Source: Melanopsichium pennsylvanicum (taxonomy: Eukaryota; Basidiomycota; Ustilaginomycetes; Ustilaginales). Taken from it: 64,000 nt of DNA. Below, in pieces: positions 10,592 to 19,658 of this stretch; positions within the stretch are counted from its first letter, which is position 1, and every line of letters starts with the position of its first letter. Location of the stretch: positions 372,001 through 436,000 of the forward strand of contig OAPG01000004.1 of the NCBI GenBank assembly GCA_900208305.1, in the 5' to 3' direction. Both the position numbers and the translations under genes were made by a program. The notes beneath the pieces were generated by a model that worked only from the letters and a program-made list of their open reading frames with translations, was not told the origin of the DNA and made no database searches.

Positions 10592-11194
10592 GGTTATATC
10601 CGCAACAATTTGGCATTGAAGTGGTTGATTAGGGTATTTGACCCACAGACAATGCTTGTGGAGGGTTGCAAGGAGGAATGGAGACCTCTACAATTTGACG
10701 GCCACAGCAGTCATGTTTCGACTAAGTTCATCAACAAGTGCTGGGCTTTGAGGATTGTGCCGGTATGCTTTCCAGCTCATGCCACTCACATCATTCAACT
10801 GCTTGATGTCTCACTCTTTGGTCCAATTAAGGCATTGTATGCCAAGTCAGCTGCAGCTCTTGGTGGCACAAGCAACAAGATTGATTGTCCAACATTTGCT
10901 TGCCTCCATGCAGAGGCTAGAGCTTAAATCAAAGCTCATGCTATCTGGAAAGCTTTCACCAATGTTGGCATGACCATACCACCAGAGCCAGACAAGGTGC
11001 TCTCACAGCTACCTGGTTACAAGCCTTCTTCAACATCAAGCAACACTTCCAACACAGGTACTGCAACCCCCACAAGCCCAACCTTGTTCAATAGCGTTCT
11101 TACAATCTTGACCAGGGCCAACAATGAAAGGGCTGAGCATGCAGCTGCTCAAAAGCTGCAGAAGGCTCATCACATCCTGGACCACAGCTGTTAG
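10592..11194 (+). pseudogene. Pogo/Tigger-type DDE transposase fragment
   Basis: The translation shows the second half of a DDE_1 catalytic core: QFDGHSSHVSTKFIN carries the second catalytic Asp and LLDVSLFGPIKALY carries the third, with PAHATHIIQ between them as in pogo, Tigger and jerky-like proteins. Downstream AIWKAFTNVGM and PDKVL match the conserved region after the core. The N-terminal DNA-binding part and the first catalytic Asp are missing. An in-frame TAA at 10925-10927 splits the remaining frame, which otherwise runs to the TAG ending at 11194. It cannot encode an active enzyme. Confidence 0.75.
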
Positions 11195-12060
11195 GACCCT
11201 GCCATGGCGCACCTGATGAAGGGAGGAGCCATTGCGGTGGTCTTGGCAAAATTGCATCTGGCACCTCCACATGCCCTGTGCAACCTGCAGGAATCTTGCA
11301 GAACCCATGTGACCTGCATGGTCAATGCTGCAGCCCCCTATCTTCCCCCAACCTCTGACACCTGTCTTCCAGGAGGTTGTCAATTGCATTACATAGCTGT
11401 ATCACCCTGAGGGGAGCACTGCTCAATACAAGTAGACTATTCCTGATCACCATCATTGTGTAGATACCTCTCACACAAGCTTTAACACTTCTGCGCCAAG
11501 CTGCCCAGCATTCCTGTGCACCAGCAGTACAAGACCCTTGGTGCATTCTAACAACAGCCTCAAGCTCATTGAAACACAAAAGGCTTGCACAGCAGCTCCC
11601 ATCAGCACACCTGTTGAGCATGGGGACCAGCAGGTAATTTCAAAAGACTTTCTTATCAACAGATCAACTGGGAAGCAACTGATGAAGAATAGGATTGGAC
11701 TGATCATGACTTGGAGCATTGCCAAGAGGAGACGCTACAGGAGCACCTTGCTAAGCCTTCTGCAAGCAGCAAGAAGCAGCCAAGCAAAGCCACCAAAGAG
11801 AAGAAGGCCTCAGATATGCTCCCAACTCCTACAAAACCAATCACTCCAGCTCCTCCTGCACCAGTTACCATTGCTCAGACGATGCCAATGATGCTTGACC
11901 CTGCCCAAGCAATCTGGCATTGTACGCAACCTTTCCAGTTTCTCACCCTAAATTCAACATTGGTGCACTATTTGGCAACGCATTTGCACGCTTCCCAGTG
12001 TCATTCGCTAGTATTCACACACTTTCAGCACAATGTCTAGGTGTCTTGTGGGTGTAAATA

Positions 12061-12112
12061 AACGTAAATGCACGCGTGACGAGACTCCATGCATCGCGAG
12101 TTTTTTTTCCCT
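12061..12112 (+). repeat. Direct repeat, right copy
   Basis: Partner of 10514-10566, same orientation; the core is at 12071-12092. A third, much weaker resemblance begins near 12761 (CGTACGTCCACCGTGAC) and may be another decayed copy. Confidence 0.8.
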
Positions 12113-14357
12113 ACACCGTCGTATTTTTAAAGTCGAAGTGTCAGTTCAAAGAGCCACCTTCGGTTGTCACTTTTCATGAGGTGGCTTCTCAGGTCACTCC
12201 CAGATGCCGCTCGCTTTTTTGAAATAATGTTTAACCAAATAAATGACGCAACTGAATGTCAAGACACCCAAAACTGGGATCGTCTGTTTTATTCACAAAT
12301 ATAAGCCGGATGGAACAACAGTCACCTCTTTTCTAAAAATTTGCGAAGAGACTGAAATATACAATTATCTTACGAAAGAGGTTTAGGTCGTCCACGCTGC
12401 CCGCAGCGCAGCCTTGCCATACGGGATTCACAGACAGCCGAACCTGAGCCGCCACCCTGGGAAGCCGAGCAAAAAATTCGGCGATTGAGGGCTGTATCAC
12501 GCCAATTGCTTCAAGGATCGACCTTGATCCGGACAGTCGCACATAGCTGCCGCGAGAAGTACGAGCATGAATTACAATCGCAGGTAGGTCCGTTGCCCAC
12601 AGCAAACTAAATGCTGAAAATCGTATAAATCATTTTCCAGATTTGATGAGGAATAGGGAACGGAAAAAGCAGAAGGCATGACTCAATTCCGGCCCACGGG
12701 AAAACTGGACGGAGGTCGAGAAACATACGAAGTAATATATCCCAGTAGTGAAAAGTCATGTATCGTACGTCCACCGTGACAGCAGAACGCACCGCTCTAC
12801 CCCGGTCAAATTATATCGATCCTACAAAATCGACATGCTTTGCCCGTATTCTAATTCTAGGTGGACTGAAATTACACGGTGCTTTTTTCTATAAAATACG
12901 TCAAGAAAATTTGCCATTTTCACGAATCGCCAGTTTATTTGAGACCACGTCATGTGTACGAAGTGAAATGGAATCGAAAAAATTGGAGGACGCCACCCTC
13001 AATGGCCGAAATTTCTATCAGATCGTTGCTTAAGTCCGCTAGGCTATCCATTATAGTGTAAGTCATTTGGGCGAGAGACGAGAAATTCGTCTGCAGAGCT
13101 ATGGGAGAACAGCCACCCCGGCAGCCACCCTCAATCCGATCGGCTGCTTCAAGCAAGCCAGCCACCCAAATACTGTTCGCGAAGCCGCTTATAACAGCCA
13201 GCAACCATCTTTGTTTTCTAGACTCCTTGCTGCCTCTATGTGTGGCTTCGCGAACGACATTTTACTTTTTCGATGTCGAAAATTGTCCGCACAATCGCAC
13301 TTAGAGCCACCTAAGAGGACAACTTGGTGGCTGTCCGGAAATTCTTTAGTTCAAAATCCATGACTGTAATTTCATAGTCACTCCACGTCACTTGCTCCGT
13401 GAAAGCAGAAAACGCTTAGCCTAAAATTCGCAGCCAAGCGACTTTGTGGCTATATCAGCACTGATTCCGCGTGAGCTTATCGTCCGCGGAGCCACCATAT
13501 GAGCAAGCGGCACCTACCCGGAAAACGATGGAACGCAAAATCAGGTCTATTTTCGGTCGCGTTGCGCAAGCGGAAGCCATATCGCGTGATGTTATATCAT
13601 TCAACTCCTTGTGTGTTGTGAAGGATATGTCGTAAGGGACAAGAAGAGGTCAAACTTGTCCGTGGAGCTTGGCGAGAGACTAGGCACAGCTGCCCGGACA
13701 ACTTTTTGCTTTCTTGGCTTTGACTGTTTATAACCTTGAACACACCAGAGCCGTGACAGAGCAGCCACCAAGGAACTTCTTGTCTGGGGACGGCTGATCC
13801 CAAATCTCTAAGTTGCGTGATGGTAATTGCGCGTGTTAGCTGGAGTTGAGTAAACCTAGCACAGCCATTAATACGTCATCTTTTGACACGCTGACAGGTG
13901 CTCACCAAATGCAAACATGATTGTGTTGACGTAGCAATGAAGCTCCAGTGACTTCAAAAGCTCTGAGAATCCAAAAGAATTTAAAACGCAGATTCTGACC
14001 TGCAGGTTGCTGTGACCTGCGGTGAGCCGCATCATTCGGCTGTATACCCGCACAAGCTTCATGATGGCTTTCCTGACAGGCTCTGACTTGCTGTTGCTGA
14101 ACAGCTCACGTGCTATGGCTCAAGCTGTAAGGTGTAGCCTAAATGCAAACTAAGCTTATAAGGAGCAATCAAATTCTGGACACCTAAGAGGTCAAGGACC
14201 TTGTTGTTATGATCAGATGACAGGTGAGTTTGTTTTTCAGGTCTCACAATGTCAGAGCCATGGGGCAAACCAGGAAGGGCACAATTCTGGACAGCCAGTT
14301 GCAACCCAGATCTGATGGGTTGGGCCCTGGATTGGGCAACCTGCACTTGAGGCACAC
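12113..14357. other. Non-coding, decayed repeat-like DNA
   Basis: No reading frame here shows codon structure or a recognisable protein. The heptamer AGCCACC recurs at 12152, 13111, 13123, 13160, 13305, 13490 and 13763, with its complement at 12180 and 13326, twice as hairpin arms (12152-12186 and 13305-13332). The last 500 bases are CpG-poor and look like old transposon sequence. The segment forms the left flank of LTR element A. Confidence 0.5.
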
Positions 14358-15368
14358 TGTCACGGGAGTGGGTCCCAAGGAAGAGGTCTGCGCAGACCAG
14401 AGATGTTGAATCGGCTGAGATCCGGTGGGAGAGCATGTCTCGACGGATCTCAGGGAGATCTGGTGGATATTGGTGGGCTCATGGGATTTAAGGTTAGCAC
14501 AGAACCAAGAAGTTGAATCGGACGAAATCCGGTGAGAGAGCAGGTCTCAACGGATCTCACGGAAATTCGGCAAGTGGCAGTGACTCGCCGGATATCGAAG
14601 GTACCGATGGCAAGGGGAGCATCTGCGATGGCGGCAACCAACGCCACGCCGGAACGACACGTGGGCCGATCGACGCCCAGGGGGGCAATGGAGAGAGAGC
14701 ACGCGGGCGTGCTCGGAAGCACCCTGCCGAAGGACTAGGGGCAGTCTTATCGTGCGGGGGTCCAAGCTCGACGCATGCAGGTCGTACAGTACCGATGGAC
14801 CTCGCACACGATACATATATATAAATACTCTGTTCCCCGCTATCGGATGAGCGGAAGCTCATCCACTCTATCTTATATCTCAGTCACCCATAGTTATCAG
14901 TACGTTGTACTTATCATACTCTTCACACGTTGCACATTGCAATACCATTTATTGCGATCCATATAGTCTGTGTCCCCGTCGGTGAACGGAGAACAACGTA
15001 TAGACGTTGTCGACACCTCAATCGACGCTGTAGCACCTCAACTACAGGCGGAACCTCAACCGCGGGCCTGGCACCACAACCAGTCCCTCATATCTCTACC
15101 GGCAACGACGGCTGAGGTCTAACCCAGCCACCAGCAGTATCCTGTCGACGTCGTGACACTTGCGTCGACCGAGTACCCCGTCCGAGCTTGCCGCGTTACC
15201 TCTGTACGGAGTGTCACCAGCGGTCAGCCGATATCCGTCGAGAGATTGCCACTCGCGGGATTCTCTTCGATATCTGTTGAGGCCAAGCTTAACTGCCGGA
15301 ACTCACTGAAATCCGGCGAGTCGCGTTTTCTCACGGGAATTCGGATCTCTGGCACGCGACCGCTGACA
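14358..15368 (+). repeat. 5' LTR of element A
   Basis: Starts TGTCAC and ends TGACA; its full length is repeated at 29772-30782 at about 97% identity. It contains a TATA box (14816-14825) and the predicted RNA start ATCCACTCTA (14861-14870). Two tandem versions of a roughly 55-bp module with the half-sites TGARATCC and GGATCTCA lie at about 14407-14460 and 14512-14566. Confidence 0.93.
14816..14870 (+). promoter_or_regulatory. LTR promoter of element A and predicted RNA 5' end
   Basis: TATATATAAA at 14816-14825 is followed 36 bases later by ATCCACTCTA at 14861. The latter is the exact complement of 10 bases of the primer-binding site at 15369-15379. This predicts that genomic RNA starts at or just before 14861 and primes its own reverse transcription. 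The same spacing occurs in the LTRs of element B and in the degenerate LTR at 31173-32226. Confidence 0.6.
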
Positions 15369-15379
15369 TTAGAGTGGAT
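15369..15379 (+). other. Primer-binding site of element A (self-priming type)
   Basis: TTAGAGTGGAT directly abuts the 5' LTR. It matches no tRNA 3' end that I recognise, but TAGAGTGGAT pairs perfectly with ATCCACTCTA inside the LTR. Element B has the same 11 bases at the same place. Confidence 0.65.
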
Positions 15380-15408
15380 TGTACAAGCGACGCCCCAAGT
15401 TCACCAAG

Positions 15409-16734
15409 ATGGCCAACTCTGCACTACATGACAGACTCGACCGCCTCATCGCCCTCCTTGAGCAGCAGCAGGTAGACAATGCCGCACTCAAGGCTCGGCT
15501 CGACCAACAGGAGACTCCATCCCCTGGTCGACAAGCTAGGGAGCATGATCTAAGCTCCCCGACCCGTCGAGCCTCGCAGCAGGCGGATGAGTCCTACCTT
15601 GGTGGTCTCGAGACACCCACTCCTGCAACTAGACCACACCCTTGGTCCGTCACCTTCGACATTCTTGACCAACAAGCGTACACCGACCAAGAAAAGTACG
15701 CTACGCCTACTGGACCTCGGTATGTCAAACCGGTGACCCCGGAGGCATGGACCGGCACTGGCAGTGAACAGGACACTCAGCCCCACGCTGCCCTCAAGAC
15801 TCCATTCCCCAAGCTTGACACTTGCGACATCGATATCTTCATTCTCGAGGCCGACGCTTGGTTCAAGGCTAATGGTGTGTACGACCATACTTCGATGATC
15901 CTACACACGGCAGCCCAGCTCGAGGGCACCGCTCGAGAGTGGTGGAAGGGTAAGCTCCGCGTCGATCGGCATCGTCAAGGGATGCTCTTACATGATTGGA
16001 GCCACTTCACCACCCGACTCAGGGAGCTGTACAATCAGCGCAGCGACAGGGTCGATGCCTACAACAAACTCCTAGCGTTGAGACTTATTACCGACACACC
16101 AGGAGCAGCAACGCAACATGTCGAGCAATTCCGAGACCTGGCAGCTCAGTGCCACATGGAGGACCCTGAGTTCGTCATCGACCTCTTCCGAGGGAGCCTT
16201 ACTTGCTCACTTCAGGAGAAGTTCGAGCGTAACCCACCTGAAGACCAGTGGGCCTGGTACCGGGAGGTCAAGGACATTGATCGCCAGCGTATGCGGCATC
16301 AGCAGAATGCTGCCCGCTTCGCCCCAACCCCAGCAATCAGGACTGCTCATACCGAACCTGGCATTCCTCAGAGAACTGGCTCTCGACCGTTGCCCCCTCA
16401 TCTGGCACAGAACCTGCCGGTACGGGAAGCACCACCGAGACCTCGCGACGATCGAAGGGTCGTCCCCGGCCCGACAACATTTAACAGGGACGCTTGTAGG
16501 GTCTGCGGCAAGACCGGGCATTGGCAGCGGAACTGTCCAGACGCCAAGCCAACGGTTTACCCGGCTAGACCATCAGGACCACAGATGCGAGCGCACGTGG
16601 TGTTGGAGTTGGAGAAACCACAGGACAGCTCACCAGAGGAAGGAGACGGAGCTGAAGACCATCGCAAAGACAATGGCGGTCTTGAAGACCACTTTGACCC
16701 CAACCTCTTTGCCGATGATCAAGACGCAGGCGAG
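15409..16734 (+). pseudogene. gag: gag of element A, interrupted by element B
   Basis: The ATG at 15409 opens 442 codons that end exactly at the target duplication of element B. The last 14 codons and stop lie at 24280-24324, after B, and restore a frame of about 456 residues. It encodes the structural protein of the virus-like particle: an N-terminal coiled region with Gln repeats, a capsid-like middle (AREWWKGKLR), and a zinc knuckle CRVCGKTGHWQRNCP (CX2CX4HX4C, near 16495-16540) for RNA binding, then an acidic tail. Apart from the insertion the frame is intact. The restored gag stop TGA (24322-24324) overlaps the pol start. Confidence 0.88.
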
Positions 16735-17824
16735 TGTCAGGGGGCGTTGTGCCAAACTCAAGCTTTGCGCCGAGATCCGCTGAAACCGTCTGTTTTAGCG
16801 TGTTTGAGATTGAGACCTGATAAGCAGGCCGGTGCTATTGTGTTTTGCTATGAGACCTGCTGCGCGACTCTTGAGCTGACTGACCACTGTGAACACTCCG
16901 TTCAGAGGTAATGCGGCTCGTCTGTGTGTTGTAAGACCTTCACGATGCACGAGTGCTCTTGATGCAAGTGTTGGTCACCGTCAGGGACTGCTTCGGATGG
17001 TCTTGAAGCTGTCGTGATAATGAATTGGCTACGGTGGAGGTTCCGTGACCGCGGTTGAGGTTCCGCCTACAGTTGAGGTGCTGTAGTGTCAGTGATGGTG
17101 CTGACAATCGTCAATGAAGCTTGTCTCCTTATACTGAGGAGAACACAGACACTGGATAGCTGCAATACCGTATGATTGCAGCTGCTGACGAGAACTATAT
17201 ACTGAGTAACTGATAACGACTTGTAAAGTAAAGACTGGGTTAATATAAAGTAGAGTGGATGAGTCCCGCTCCTCCACGACTGTAAAGACTGTGTTCTTAT
17301 ATACCTATGGCCCTCCAGGGGCTCCCCTTTGTCCGCTATGACCCTGGTACACCAGAGTATCAATGGCCACCAGAGTTTCGACGTGTCCGCGAGCTTGGGC
17401 CCCGTGCTAATCAATGCCGACTGTCATCAACTATGACAACCACGAGCTTGGGCCCTGTGTTAAACAATGCCGACTGCCCTCAACTATGACAACCACGAGC
17501 TTGGGCCCCGTGTTAAACAATACCAACTGCCAGCAACCATGTCGCCCTTGAGCTTGGGCCCCGTGCTAACCAGTGCTGGCTGTCAGCAACCATGACACAC
17601 ACAGCGGACGGTCCTACATCATGTTGCACCCTTCCATCAGGCCTCCTGTACCAGACGGAGGCCTTGTGTCATCCTTAGTGCCCTGTGTTTCCTCTGCTGG
17701 TTGATACCTGCGTCCAGCGGGCGTCGCACTGATATCGGATGAAACCACGTGTTCTAGCAGACGTCAAACTGAAACCCGATAGAACACAGTGTTTCACCGG
17801 GTTTGAAATCCACCTCCGGTAACA
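16735..17824 (-). repeat. 3' LTR of element B
   Basis: 1090 bp, read here as TGTCAGGGGG...GGTAACA. It is nearly identical to 23185-24274; differences noted are at 16766, 16843, 16855 and one near 16948. It carries the same TATA/ATCCACTCTA arrangement (complement at 17251-17260). Confidence 0.93.
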
Positions 17825-17840
17825 CTACCCCCCTTCCAAG
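17825..17840 (-). other. Polypurine tract of element B
   Basis: On the element's sense strand AAGGGGGGTAG abuts the 3' LTR. It should serve as the primer for plus-strand DNA synthesis. Element A has the same tract (29760-29771). Confidence 0.7.
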
Positions 17841-17971
17841 AACCGAGCTCCTGCAAGGTAATGAAGTCCGGCGGCGCAGAGAACTTAGCTTCTACCAGCC
17901 TTTATCCTTTGTGTACAACTCTTCTTTTGCAATGGTCTTCCTCATCTATTCCTATATCGCCACCATACAAT

Positions 17972-19362
17972 ATGCCTCGTTCCGCCGCTGCCGCTCCAAC
18001 TCGACGTTCTGCTCGCGTGGCCAGCCGTGTTGCGGTTCTTTGTTCGATGTCCATGCCTTCTGCTCGTTCGACGCCTCCTTGCCGCTGTGCCAGAACTCCA
18101 AACCTCTCGGGTGAGTGTACCCCTTCCAACGATATGGTACTGGACCCGGCTGTGCTTGCCAACGAGCATTGTCTGACATCGGACGCGGCCGTTGGCCTGG
18201 TTTTGTTGGCGCTTAGCCCGGCGCACCGTTCGGCGCCTCTACTCAACTTATCTGGCGAAACTCAAGTGGTCTCCCATCCAGTGGGAGAACCTTTATTTCG
18301 CTACGTCTCCCCACCGGCCTCTCCTCTCGTGGATTCTGCCGTCGAAACTACTCCTGAGCGCGATGCTTGTTGGGCCCGCAAACTGGCCCGCAGCATTACA
18401 CCGTCCCCAATTTTGGACCCAGACGATGTGGTGGACGATTTCCTTCTCGGTTTCAGGCCTAGGTCGGCCTCGGTGGTGTCGGATGCGTATTTGCGCAATG
18501 CTAGGGCTAATCCAGCCTCAGCGATCTCGCCTGAACCTTCGCGGGTGACACCACCTCCTGCCCGAACCCCTACACCGCCACCTCGACAAGAGCGTTACGT
18601 GCCCAATCAACACAATATTTTGGATTGGTGCAACACCTTGTCGCCGGTGGTACTGGTCTGTATGGTGGCACGACGATTCTGGCCTGACGAATGGGATGTA
18701 CCGGCCACTTGGGAACTTCCGGCACGTATGAAACTCAACGTGCTGTCAAGACTTACCGAAGGCAGTGCCCCGTGGCCGACTTGGACTTGTTTGCCTTGTG
18801 CGCGGCTCGACATTCCGTAAGTAGTTTATTGACCTCTCATCGCTATTGTAACCCCAACTGACTCCGCTTCCTTACTTTGATTTGTAGTTGCTTTCCTTCG
18901 ACGTTTGCCGACCCCACCGCTCCACGGGGTCGTGTTTCCCGTAAGTGTGTTCGTTGTGCTGAGGTGGACCATCGCAACTGTGAGCGCGATAGTCCTCGTC
19001 ACCCTTCGCACATCTATCGAGGTGACGCTCCCGCACACCTGTTGGCTCCTGGCGTTCGTGGCGTGGTGAGAGCTCACCTGATTACGCCCGACTCGATGCA
19101 TGGCTTGGGCTCGATCCGGTCTTGGGATCGTACCGTCGATCCTCGCGATCGACGTTGGTTCCTTCGAGTGATGGAGAATGTGTGGTACGCCGACCGTACC
19201 ATTAGTCGTAGACTGGTTATGACAGTCTACGATTTCCTTACTCGCCGAGCTGACCTCCGTTCCGAACGTGAGCCTTTTGAAAGTGTTGCGGTTGCTGGTG
19301 GTGTGCCTGAACCGATTGGCACTCGTATCCCTATCCCCCACGATCCTCCTGTGCCATCTTAA
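17972..19362 (+). CDS. Antisense accessory gene of element B, Cys/His-rich protein of unknown function
   Basis: Two exons (17972-18816, 18888-19362) give 439 residues, on the strand opposite to the element's own gag and pol. The 71-nt intron has donor GTAAGT, branch CTGAC and acceptor TTTGTAG; splicing is in phase 2. The ATG is chosen by alignment with the copy in element A and gives MPRSAAAAPTRRSARVASR. The middle is disordered and Pro/Ser-rich. The conserved core begins at VPNQHNILDW and runs through LTEGSAPWPTW to C-x2-C-x6-C-x18-C-x2-C-x4-H-x2-C, where the intron falls just before the third Cys. The tail has YRGDAPAHLL and REPFESV, also conserved. The Cys/His pattern suggests zinc binding and a nucleic-acid or protein contact; that is inference. 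The ATG lies 148 bases inside the 3' LTR edge, so an antisense promoter in that LTR may drive it. No domain recognised. Confidence 0.75.
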
Positions 19363-19658
19363 TGCAACAGACTCGCCTGTATCATGTTGTAATTGCAATG
19401 TCTTGTTCCTTCTTACCATGTTTGTGTTGAAAAGCCTGTGACGTCGCCAACCGTCGCCTTCCACTTTCAGCCCCAGTGTATGAGATCCGATAGAATTACC
19501 ACTTTAAGCGGGTTTCAACTGAGATCGGCTGCAGAGGGTTGTTTTATCGGATTTCAACTGAATTTGGATAAAACAGCGCGTTTTACTGGGTCTGAGATTC
19601 AAACCTAGCTTTCGCGATGCTTTGTCCCAAGGCAATCCGGGGCGGTTTTATGGTACTT
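19363..19658. other. Gap between the antisense gene and pol of element B, palindromic modules
   Basis: Contains several degenerate copies of the half-sites CGGATTTCAAC and TGARATCC (19480-19600), for example CGGGTTTCAACTGAGATCGG. The same half-sites recur in both LTRs and inside pol. No gene is seen. The two genes converge here and would share 3' ends. Confidence 0.5.

Larger units (their letters stand above)
10514..12112 (+). mobile_element. Decayed pogo-type DNA transposon remnant between direct repeats
   Basis: The segment begins 39 bases after the GCD1 stop. It is delimited by two direct copies of a 52-53 bp sequence (10514-10566 and 12061-12112) and contains a broken DDE transposase plus its low-complexity C-terminal region (to about 11950, with runs rich in Thr, Pro, Ala and Gln codons). 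Several frames are interrupted. I see no intact terminal inverted repeats or TA duplication, so the original ends are unknown. It is poor in CpG compared with the host genes, which fits age and mutation. Confidence 0.6.

Noticed and set aside
14547..14862. Overlapping frames of 89-103 codons in the A LTR, repeated in the 3' LTR
   Set aside because: They lie within LTR regulatory sequence, overlap each other on both strands and show no selection pattern visible by eye.
14358..15158. Shorter LTR ending at GTGACA (15158), giving TGTCAC/GTGACA inverted ends
   Set aside because: The second copy continues to match for another 210 bases and both end at TGACA just before the primer site or the unrelated flank, so the LTR is 1011 bp.
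17067..17414. 115-codon frame repeated exactly at 23517-23864
   Set aside because: Both are readings of the B LTR; identity reflects LTR identity and not a conserved gene.
18826..19464. 212-codon frame on the - strand under the antisense gene of element B
   Set aside because: It is sense to the element but lies after pol, lacks a family match and overlaps the better supported spliced gene, whose homologue exists in element A.
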